The translations under genes were made by a program, and so were the position numbers. From the NCBI GenBank assembly GCA_028045305.1, contig JAOFTV010000019.1, positions 1 through 40,854 of the forward strand: a stretch of DNA of 40,854 bases, in the 5' to 3' direction. Under the pieces are notes generated by a model. That model saw only the letters and a list, made by a program, of their open reading frames with translations, ran no database searches and had not been told where the DNA came from. Shown piece after piece: positions 8,603 to 15,539 of this stretch. Position 1 is the first letter of the stretch; each line of letters starts with the position of its first letter. This stretch comes from Opitutales bacterium. Lineage in GTDB: Bacteria; Verrucomicrobiota; Verrucomicrobiia; Opitutales; Seribacteraceae.

Positions 8603-9685
8603 ATGAAAAAACGATATGTTGTCATTATGGCTGGTGGTCGGGGTGAAAGGTTTTGGCCACAAAGCCGTTTAAAAAAGCCCAAGCATCTGTTACCGATTGT
8701 CGGGGAATCGCCTATGCTTGCTCAAACGGTTGACCGATTGAGTGGATTGGTCCCACCAGAGCAGGTCTTTGTTATTACCAATGCTGAGCAGCGTGATGCG
8801 GTGCTTGAAAGTTGTCCGGGTCTGCTCCCTGAACGAGTGATCGGGGAGCCCCAAGGTAGAGATACCGCAGCAGCAGTGGGGTTAGCCGCATTGTTGGTCG
8901 ATAAGACAGAACCAGGGGCTGGTTTTGCATTGCTCCCCGCTGATCATGTTATTGCTGATGGAGATGGATTTCGCAAAGTTCTGGAGGGAGCCTTTGATGC
9001 CGCTGAGAAAAATGATTTTCTCGTTACAATTGGGATTGGTCCCGATTTTCCTTCCACCGGATACGGGTATTTAAAGAAAGGACAGGCTGTTGAATCCACT
9101 GGTGTTCGTCCGGTTCATCGGGTCGAAAAATTTGTTGAAAAACCAAACCTTGAAAAGGCAGAAGAATACTTGCAAGAGGGCGGTTATTTCTGGAATGCGG
9201 GTATGTTTGTCTGGCGCCCTCAGGTCATTCTTTCCGCAATTCGAGAACACGCGCCAGAACTAAGTGCCGGGCTGGATGAGTTGTCTGCTAGCTGGATGGA
9301 TACAGGTTCTGTTGACCAAGCAATGGACGCAATCTATCCAAAGCTTAAGAAAATATCCATTGATTTTGCCGTCATGGAAAAAGCGGCTGGGGTGGTGATG
9401 CTGGAGTCTGATTTTGATTGGGATGATGTTGGGGAGTGGCCAGCGATTGCCAGACACTACCCGGCGGATGAACAGGGTAATGTTTTCAAAGGAAACGGTG
9501 TCGCCCTGGATGCAAGTGGGAATTTAAGCTATGCGGAACAAGGGCATACCATCTCTTTACTCGGGGTAAAAGATTTGATCGTGGTACAGTCAGGAGATGC
9601 CACCTTGGTTTGCCACAAGGATTGTGCCCAGGAGGTCAAGGCTATGGCTCAGGAGGCTTGTCGTCAAAACCCTGACCTTGCTTGA
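8603..9685 (+). CDS. manC: Mannose-1-phosphate guanylyltransferase
   Basis: 360 residues, the size of the stand-alone GDP-mannose pyrophosphorylase domain with no C-terminal phosphomannose isomerase domain. The nucleotide-binding loop is MAGGRGERFWPQSR (residues 9-22). LLPADHVIADG, GYGYLKKG, VEKFVEKP, WNAGMFVW and FDWDDVGEW are family hallmarks. It makes GDP-mannose from mannose 1-phosphate and GTP in the cytoplasm, feeding surface glycans and, through GDP-fucose, fucosylated polymers. It begins a run of plus-strand genes; ruvX follows after 17 bases. Confidence 0.92.
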   Translation: MKKRYVVIMAGGRGERFWPQSRLKKPKHLLPIVGESPMLAQTVDRLSGLVPPEQVFVITNAEQRDAVLESCPGLLPERVIGEPQGRDTAAAVGLAALLVDKTEPGAGFALLPADHVIADGDGFRKVLEGAFDAAEKNDFLVTIGIGPDFPSTGYGYLKKGQAVESTGVRPVHRVEKFVEKPNLEKAEEYLQEGGYFWNAGMFVWRPQVILSAIREHAPELSAGLDELSASWMDTGSVDQAMDAIYPKLKKISIDFAVMEKAAGVVMLESDFDWDDVGEWPAIARHYPADEQGNVFKGNGVALDASGNLSYAEQGHTISLLGVKDLIVVQSGDATLVCHKDCAQEVKAMAQEACRQNPDLA

Positions 9686-9702
9686 GTTGAATTTTTTCTA
9701 TC

Positions 9703-10110
9703 ATGCCCAACTACCTGGGGATTGACTATGGAACCAAACGAATCGGCCTCGCATGGGCGGATGAATTATTAATCTGTTTGCCCGCACGAGCCGTACCTGG
9801 TTTGGGGTGCAAAGGTTGCTGGGAAGAATTAGCCAATGAGGTGGCACAACGTTCTATCACCGATTTGGTGGTTGGTTATCCGTTACATATGGACGGAACC
9901 GAGGGCAAACGGGTTCAGGAGGTCGATTGTTTTATTGAGGAATTAGACCAACGCTTTGGCTTGCCAGTTCATCGAGTTGACGAGCGATTGACCAGTGTAA
10001 CTGCTCGTGAAACCATTGGTGGAAAGTATGCAGCCAAAGGAGCGGATAAGAGTGGAAGGGTTGATTGTGCTGCCGCTTGCTTGATTTTGCAGGATTTCTT
10101 AAATAAATGA
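9703..10110 (+). CDS. ruvX: Putative pre-16S rRNA nuclease / Holliday junction resolvase-like RuvX (YqgF)
   Basis: 135 residues, normal for the family. RNase H-like fold motifs are present: LGIDYGTKRIGLAWAD (first catalytic Asp), VVGYPLHMDGTEG, VDERLTSVTARE (catalytic Glu) and KSGRVDCAAACLILQDFL (last Asp). In E. coli this family trims the 16S rRNA 5' end; a role in recombination has also been proposed. The stop overlaps the truA start (ATGA at 10107-10110). Confidence 0.92.
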   Translation: MPNYLGIDYGTKRIGLAWADELLICLPARAVPGLGCKGCWEELANEVAQRSITDLVVGYPLHMDGTEGKRVQEVDCFIEELDQRFGLPVHRVDERLTSVTARETIGGKYAAKGADKSGRVDCAAACLILQDFLNK

Positions 10111-10889
10111 GTAAAGCAGCCTATACAAGTCGTTGGCGTTGCTTATGTGCTTACGATGGTACTGAGTTTAAGGGTTGGCAAAAGCAGCCAAACCGAAAAG
10201 CGGTACAAGATAAAATAGAAGGAGTACTTGCAGAAATATTTGACCGGCCAATACGCACAATTGGGGCGGGGAGAACGGATGCTGGAGTCCACGCAGCCGG
10301 ACAGGTTTTTCATTTTGATGCCATCTGGAATCATACTTCCCATGCCCTTCTGCAAGCATTGAGGACTTATCTGCCCGCAGGGATAAGTGTTCGCAAGGTA
10401 GATTTGGTTTCCAACCGTTTTCATGCTCATATCTCCGCACGGGGGAAACGATATCGTTATCGAATATGCAGGGGATGGGCGATGCCTGAGCAAGATCGTT
10501 TTGTACACTCCATGAAGGACAGATACTTAGATATTGATGCAATGAGGGATGCTGCCCAGCGATTTCTAGGCACCCATGACTTTGCCGCTTTTTCTGCAAA
10601 CCGAGGAAAGGGAGACAATGAACCAACGATTAGGAAATTATGGCGCATGGAATGGAAGGAAGTAGGGGATGAACTTCACTTGACTACCGAAGGAGAAGGT
10701 TACCTCTATAAAATGGTCCGCAGTATGGTCGGTGCAATGATCGATGTAGGGCTTGGAAGAATGGATTCTAGTGAAATCTCCGAAATCCTAATGACTCGCA
10801 AACGTACACCTCGTGTAGTGAGTGCCCCAGCCAAGGGGTTGCGTATGGAAAAGGTTTTTTATCGTTTACCCAAGCTAGCTAGAAATTGA
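10107..10889 (+). CDS. truA: tRNA pseudouridine(38-40) synthase
   Basis: 260 residues. The catalytic segment GAGRTDAGVHAAGQVFHFD contains the essential Asp58. The N-terminal YDGTEFKGWQKQ, the middle KRYRYRICRG and the C-terminal YLYKMVRSMVGAMIDVG with TPRVVSAPAKGL are all typical. It isomerises uridines 38-40 in tRNA anticodon stem-loops. Translationally coupled to ruvX by a 4-base overlap, and followed 5 bases later by the comF-like gene. Confidence 0.95.
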   Translation: MSKAAYTSRWRCLCAYDGTEFKGWQKQPNRKAVQDKIEGVLAEIFDRPIRTIGAGRTDAGVHAAGQVFHFDAIWNHTSHALLQALRTYLPAGISVRKVDLVSNRFHAHISARGKRYRYRICRGWAMPEQDRFVHSMKDRYLDIDAMRDAAQRFLGTHDFAAFSANRGKGDNEPTIRKLWRMEWKEVGDELHLTTEGEGYLYKMVRSMVGAMIDVGLGRMDSSEISEILMTRKRTPRVVSAPAKGLRMEKVFYRLPKLARN

Positions 10890-10894
10890 GGTAG

Positions 10895-11629
10895 ATGAAA
10901 ATGGATTGGAAGGGATGGAAGGATGCCTTAATCGATGTAGTTTTTCCCGGAGAATGTCCGATATGTGAACAGGGGGCTTACAGAAACGATGGGGCATTTG
11001 CCTGTCTTTCCTGCCTGGATGAATTATTGTGGATTAATGGGGCGAGGTGCAAAAAGTGCGGGGAGTCCATGCCGGTTCCAGTTTCGATTGAATTAATCTG
11101 TTCGAATTGTAGGGAGTTTCCACTTTCCATATTATCGGTTCGGTCGATGTTTAAGCTGAACGAGCAGGGCAGAGCTCTGATACATTCCATAAAATATGGA
11201 GGGGTGAAAAGGGTAATGGGTGACGCCCCTCATTGGTTTCATAGAAATCGTGGTTTTATCAACTTTATCAAAGACGCCGTTTTAATTCCTGTTCCATTGC
11301 ACCGCAGAAAAATGAGAAGCCGGGGATTTAATCAAAGTCTCTGGATTGCCGAGGAGTTCGCCAAAGTTGCTGGCGGAAGAACCGTGGTATACGATTGTTT
11401 GGAACGAGTACGTTCTACTCCGAGTCAGACAAAACTTAGCCGGAACGAGCGGCGAAATAATGTTAAAAATGCTTTTGCCCTTCGTGCAGGTACTTGTTTG
11501 GATGGGTTCAATGAATTTGTCCTTATTGACGATGTTTACACCACGGGTTCCACGCTTGATGCTTGTGCAGAGGTACTGCTCAAGTCAGGTTACCCAAAGG
11601 TAAGGGCGGCAACAATGGGGCACGGTTAA
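10895..11629 (+). CDS. ComF-family phosphoribosyltransferase-like protein
   Basis: 244 residues. An N-terminal zinc-finger region has CPIC (residues 20-23), CLSC (37-40), CKKC and CSNC pairs. The C-terminal PRTase domain has the [17 protein letters not shown] segment and the PRPP loop [13 protein letters not shown]. In naturally competent bacteria ComF is needed for DNA uptake; in others it is a general PRTase-like protein of uncertain function. No other competence genes are in the window. An ATG at 10901 is an alternative start. Confidence 0.88.
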   Translation: MKMDWKGWKDALIDVVFPGECPICEQGAYRNDGAFACLSCLDELLWINGARCKKCGESMPVPVSIELICSNCREFPLSILSVRSMFKLNEQGRALIHSIKYGGVKRVMGDAPHWFHRNRGFINFIKDAVLIPVPLHRRKMRSRGFNQSLWIAEEFAKVAGGRTVVYDCLERVRSTPSQTKLSRNERRNNVKNAFALRAGTCLDGFNEFVLIDDVYTTGSTLDACAEVLLKSGYPKVRAATMGHG

Positions 11630-11645
11630 ATCAACTTTCTTTATC

Positions 11646-12584
11646 ATGGCATTTTTCAGCAAACCAAAGTACTCAAATGTAAATATTAAATCCCGTGAGG
11701 GGGTCGCCAAAGGGGTTTGGACAAAGTGTCCGGAAACGGGTGATATGGTATTTGCCAACGAGTTAAAGAAAAACCTCATGGTGGTTCCTTCGAGCGGTTA
11801 CCATTTTTCATTGCCTGCCCCTGAAAGGATCGACTCACTAATCGACCCAGGAACATTCAAGGAATATGATGCAAAATTGCGCTCGGGAGATCCATTAAAA
11901 TTCAAGGGTCTCGCATCCTACACTGATAAATTGAATCAAAATCGTGAAAAGACTAAGCTGGAAGACGCGGTTATTACTGGCATTGGTGAGATGGACGGAC
12001 GTTCCGTTAGCCTTGCTGTTATGGATTTTCGTTTTTTAGGTGGAAGTATGGGTTCGGTTGTGGGGGAAAAGATTACCCGGGCAATCGAGCGCGGTTTGGA
12101 GATGAAGGTTCCAGTTATTGTGGTTTCGGCATCCGGTGGTGCTCGTATGTACGAGGGAATTCTTAGTCTTATGCAAATGGCCAAAACCAGTGCCGCCCTT
12201 GCTCGCTTGTCCGAAGCGGGTATTCCTTTCTTTTCCATCCTAACTAACCCGACGATGGCCGGAGTTATGGCAAGTTATGCATCTTTGGGAGATGTTATTA
12301 TCGCAGAACCAAAAGCCCTGATTGGATTTGCTGGTCGTAGGGTCATTAAAGAAACCACTCGTGCTGATTTACCAGAGGGTTTTCAGACTTCCGAGTTCTT
12401 GCTTGAGCATGGACTGGTCGACCAGATTGTGGATCGTCATGATCTGCGCGATCGATTGATTACTTTAATGAATCACCTGGCACAAGGACTAAAACCCCAG
12501 GCATCCAGTTCCCGAAAAAAGACTGTTCCACGAAAAGCACCAGCGAAGAAAAAAACGGCTTCGAAAACCCCCAGGAAATCTTGA
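11646..12584 (+). CDS. accD: Acetyl-CoA carboxylase carboxyltransferase subunit beta, zinc ribbon degenerate
   Basis: 312 residues. The carboxyltransferase core is intact: [53 protein letters not shown] and [11 protein letters not shown]. It transfers carboxyl from biotin to acetyl-CoA to make malonyl-CoA for fatty acid synthesis, together with AccA (not in the window). The N-terminal zinc ribbon is unusual. In the canonical form a CPxC pair is followed by a second CPxC; here the first pair is C28-P-E-T31 and the second is V47-P-S-S50, so three of four cysteines are gone. The last 30 residues form a Lys/Ala/Pro/Ser-rich basic tail. The accD-folC order is common in bacteria. Confidence 0.93.
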   Translation: MAFFSKPKYSNVNIKSREGVAKGVWTKCPETGDMVFANELKKNLMVVPSSGYHFSLPAPERIDSLIDPGTFKEYDAKLRSGDPLKFKGLASYTDKLNQNREKTKLEDAVITGIGEMDGRSVSLAVMDFRFLGGSMGSVVGEKITRAIERGLEMKVPVIVVSASGGARMYEGILSLMQMAKTSAALARLSEAGIPFFSILTNPTMAGVMASYASLGDVIIAEPKALIGFAGRRVIKETTRADLPEGFQTSEFLLEHGLVDQIVDRHDLRDRLITLMNHLAQGLKPQASSSRKKTVPRKAPAKKKTASKTPRKS

Positions 12585-12647
12585 ATTTCTTGATCTTTTT
12601 TCCCCAATTCATCCGGTAAGAACCAAAGGGTTTTTCCACATAATAAG

Positions 12648-13898
12648 ATGAAAGAGACCTTGGAGTTTCTTTATTCTTTGCGTAATGAAGGTTCCAAATT
12701 TGGAATCGAACGGATGCGGATGTTGTGCGAAAGGTTAAAGAACCCACAACTCTCCTACCCCTCAATTCATGTTGCCGGAACCAATGGCAAGGGGTCGGTT
12801 TGTACAATGTTGAGCAAAATTTATCGGAACCATGGCTATAAAGTGGGTCTATTCACATCTCCCCATCTTTTACATTTAGGGGAGCGGGTCAGTGTGAATG
12901 GAAAAAGTCTTTCTTTTTCTGAAATTGAGAAATGGGTCGATCGATTGTTACCCATTTCCAAGAAGATTGAACATGAGCATCAGGGTTTACATCCAACTTT
13001 TTTTGAACTTATTACGGCGATTGGCATGTTGGAATTTCAAAAGCAGATGGTTGACCTAGCCATCTTTGAAACTGGACTGGGCGGGCGCCTGGACTCGACT
13101 AACATTTTAGAACCTATGGTTTCGGTTATTACAACTGTGGGTTTCGACCATTGTGATATTCTTGGATCTGAGTTAAAGCAAATTGCCTACGAAAAAGCAG
13201 GTATCATAAAAACCAGTAAACCTGTGGTCGTAGGATGGTTGGAGGCGGAGGCAAAGGAAGAAATTCTTAAGGTCGCCCGGGAAAAGAAATCACCCGTTTA
13301 TCTAATGGATCAGGAGAAAAAAGTAAAACTTCCTGAAACCAACCTTGCTGGATTATTCCAAAGGCGAAATGCTGCCCAAGCTAAAAAAACTGTGAATCTG
13401 CTCAATGCTTCTTTCCCTGTGGATAATGAGAAGGTTCTTGATGCACTTAAAAAAACGGAATTCCCAGGGAGGTGGCAAACGATATCAATCGAACCTACCA
13501 TCATCCTTGATGCTTGTCATAATGGGCAGGGGGCGAAGGCAAGCACCGAACTATGGAATAGTCTACCCGATCATACCCAAGTTTGGTTTGCCGCTAGTGA
13601 AAAGGAACGGGCGATCGATATTCTACCTCTTTTACTTCAGCGTTTTAATCAGGTCACTTTTTTTCAACTCGATCAATTACGTTCTTGCACACACAAAGAT
13701 TTCCGATCAATAAGCCAAGGTTTTACAGGTCAAAGGAAATTTGCCCAAGAGCAGGATATCTCCGAACTTTACGAAGAATTGAATTCAAAGTCTGTCTTGC
13801 TGGTTACTGGATCAATTTATTTGGTTTCATCAGTTCTGAAAAACTTTCAATTGGGTAAGAAATTTAAAAGTCTTCGAAACTGGCAAGATCATTGGTAA
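12648..13898 (+). CDS. folC: Bifunctional folylpolyglutamate/dihydrofolate synthase
   Basis: 416 residues, the usual size. The Mur-ligase-type ATP loop is HVAGTNGKGSVCTML (residues about 42-56). VGLFTSPHLLHLGERVSVNG, FFELITAIGM, ETGLGGRLDSTNI, SVITTVGFDHCDILG and AYEKAGIIK follow in the family order, and the C-terminal domain contains ILDACHNGQGA. It adds glutamate to dihydropteroate and to folates in the cytoplasm. It lies 63 bases after accD and probably ends the transcription unit that begins at 8603. Confidence 0.93.
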   Translation: MKETLEFLYSLRNEGSKFGIERMRMLCERLKNPQLSYPSIHVAGTNGKGSVCTMLSKIYRNHGYKVGLFTSPHLLHLGERVSVNGKSLSFSEIEKWVDRLLPISKKIEHEHQGLHPTFFELITAIGMLEFQKQMVDLAIFETGLGGRLDSTNILEPMVSVITTVGFDHCDILGSELKQIAYEKAGIIKTSKPVVVGWLEAEAKEEILKVAREKKSPVYLMDQEKKVKLPETNLAGLFQRRNAAQAKKTVNLLNASFPVDNEKVLDALKKTEFPGRWQTISIEPTIILDACHNGQGAKASTELWNSLPDHTQVWFAASEKERAIDILPLLLQRFNQVTFFQLDQLRSCTHKDFRSISQGFTGQRKFAQEQDISELYEELNSKSVLLVTGSIYLVSSVLKNFQLGKKFKSLRNWQDHW

Positions 13899-14164
13899 AG
13901 GCCTCTCCCTGATCTTTTAAAGATCTTCAAATTATTTGAGAGTCCCTAATGTATTAAGCAAAGAAATTTTAGCCCAAATTATCGGCTAATCGATTGTCTC
14001 AATTTGTTTTTTTTCCAATTGTGAACAAAATCTCAAACAATAGGGAATAAGTAACAACAACTTGTGCTTGGAAAATGCTCGATTTGATGGCTTTATTTTC
14101 TCTTTTTCAACAATTTGCAAGAAAGTGTTGAAAAAACGAAAAATCAAACTAAAACTTATTAACA

Positions 14165-14180
14165 ACGCTACATATAGGGG
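14165..14180 (+). promoter_or_regulatory. NrdR box 1
   Basis: ACGCTACATATAGGGG matches 12 of 16 positions of the NrdR consensus acaCwAtATaTwGtgt. NrdR is the ATP/dATP-sensing repressor of ribonucleotide reductase operons, and boxes normally occur in pairs about three helical turns apart, as here with box 2 (start-to-start 32 bp). Confidence 0.7.
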
Positions 14181-14196
14181 CTTAAATGCAAGTGAA

Positions 14197-14212
14197 ACAC
14201 TACATAGAGGGT
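14197..14212 (+). promoter_or_regulatory. NrdR box 2
   Basis: ACACTACATAGAGGGT matches 13 of 16 consensus positions. It shares the core CTACATA-AGGG with box 1 and lies 181 bases upstream of nrdB. The pair supports NrdR repression of nrdBA; the nrdR gene itself is not in the window. Confidence 0.72.
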
Positions 14213-14392
14213 ATGAATTTAAAAAAAAATCACGATTTTCGATTTTTTTCTTTTCTTTTTTTCCTCGAGCCCCCACAATCAAATCTTTCGTCGAGAAGAC
14301 AACGTTTTCCAAGCCCCAGGAACTCAATTTTGGCTTCATTTCGGTCGTCGAAGCACAAAATTTAACAGGGAAAAAGAAGGAGAAACCACATT

Positions 14393-15478
14393 ATGAATAA
14401 GACATACGATATCGGCGGAAAAAAATTCGTTTTGGACGAGACCAAAGCAGTTCAAGCTTACCAAGAGAAAATGGTAATTAATGGTCGTGAGACCATGACA
14501 TTCAATTTATTGCCCCTCAAATATCAGTGGGCATACGATTTATATCGCAAGATGAAGTCTAACCATTGGGAGCCCGAAGATATTCCTATGCAAAAGGACT
14601 TGGAACAATGGAAGAATCCGGCGGAGTTATCTGATGGGGAACGCTGGATTATCATGATGGGCATTGGATATTTCTCAGCTGCGGAAGGTATTGTAGGTGA
14701 TAATATCCAGCATGTCGTACGGGAACTGGTAACTGCTCCAGAGCTCAAACTTGTACTAGGCCGTCATGCACAGGAAGAAAATATTCATGCAGACAGTCTT
14801 CTCTACATGATAAGCTCTTTGGGGATCAATCCTCATGAATGCGAGGCAATGTTTGAACAAATTGAAACCATTCGTCAAAAAAATGAATTTGTCACACGCA
14901 TATCCAAGAATATGCGTCGCGATTTAGACCTTACCATAACAGAGAACAAGCAGGAATTTGCCAAGAACATCTTCATGTTCGGTCAATGTATGGAAGGTAC
15001 GCAGTTTTATGGCTTGTTTGGCATGGTGCTAAGTTTAGCCCGTCAAAACAAGTTTCCTGGAATCGGACAAATGTTCCGCTACACTCTACGCGACGAGTCC
15101 AACCACATTGAATTGTTCCGTAATCTTTTCCGAGTTCTTATTGATGAGAATCCGGACATATGGACAGCCGAATTCCGCCAAGAACTAGTTGGTGTAATGA
15201 AGGAAGCTGTCGTTTTAGAAAAAGAATTCATTAGGGATTGCCTGCCAGTTAATTCTGTCGGTCTGAGTTCAGATGAATTTTGCACCTACATTGATTACAT
15301 TGCTGATCGTCGTCTTAATGGGGTAGGGCTTGAGGTTCTTCACCCTGGATTAGAAAATCCTTTTCCTTGGCTTGCTGAAATGATGGATGTCAAAAAAGAG
15401 CAAAATTTCTTTGAAGGCCGGGTAACGGAATATCAAAAGTCTTCGGCACTTTCTGAGGTGTCGGACGACGAATTATAA
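14393..15478 (+). CDS. nrdB: Ribonucleoside-diphosphate reductase beta subunit, lacking the radical tyrosine
   Basis: 361 residues. All six metal ligands of class I NrdB can be placed: Glu98 (SAAEGIVGDN), Glu129 and His132 (QEENIHADSLLY), Glu201 (CMEGTQFY), Glu235 and His238 (RDESNHIELF). The residue four after His132, which is the radical Tyr122 in E. coli and Phe127 in Chlamydia, is Leu136 (codon CTT at 14798). Trp59 and a C-terminal Tyr347 of the radical-transfer path are present. Overall it aligns best from memory with chlamydial class Ic NrdB (NPFPWLAEMMDVKKEQNFFEGRVTEYQ near the end). It supplies the oxidising cofactor to NrdA for dNTP synthesis. nrdA follows after 61 bases. Confidence 0.93.
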   Translation: MNKTYDIGGKKFVLDETKAVQAYQEKMVINGRETMTFNLLPLKYQWAYDLYRKMKSNHWEPEDIPMQKDLEQWKNPAELSDGERWIIMMGIGYFSAAEGIVGDNIQHVVRELVTAPELKLVLGRHAQEENIHADSLLYMISSLGINPHECEAMFEQIETIRQKNEFVTRISKNMRRDLDLTITENKQEFAKNIFMFGQCMEGTQFYGLFGMVLSLARQNKFPGIGQMFRYTLRDESNHIELFRNLFRVLIDENPDIWTAEFRQELVGVMKEAVVLEKEFIRDCLPVNSVGLSSDEFCTYIDYIADRRLNGVGLEVLHPGLENPFPWLAEMMDVKKEQNFFEGRVTEYQKSSALSEVSDDEL

Positions 15479-15539
15479 GTTTGGTCAGAGTTTAGGCCAT
15501 TTTAGAAATAAAAAATTGTTTAGGATAGGAATTTAACTG

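Larger units (their letters stand above)
13899..14392. other. Long AT-rich gap upstream of nrdB
   Basis: No convincing gene. Two open frames of 112 and 117 codons on opposite strands cross it but are AT-rich, low in complexity and resemble nothing. It holds the 7-base inverted repeat GATCTTT/AAAGATC with a one-base centre at 13911-13925 just after folC (too tight for a normal terminator), two NrdR boxes at 14165-14212, and an AAGGAG ribosome-binding site about 10 bases before the nrdB ATG. The nrd leader downstream of the boxes is therefore about 180 bases. Confidence 0.6.

Noticed and set aside
10168-10626. 152-codon minus-strand frame opposite truA
   Set aside because: Antisense to the conserved truA core.
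13911-13925. GATCTTT/AAAGATC inverted repeat as folC terminator
   Set aside because: Centre of one base leaves at most a 5-pair stem and no T run follows, so not listed as a terminator.
13986-14400. Open frames of 117 (minus) and 112 (plus) codons before nrdB
   Set aside because: AT-rich, low-complexity sequence, mutually overlapping, no recognisable product, and the NrdR boxes lie within them.
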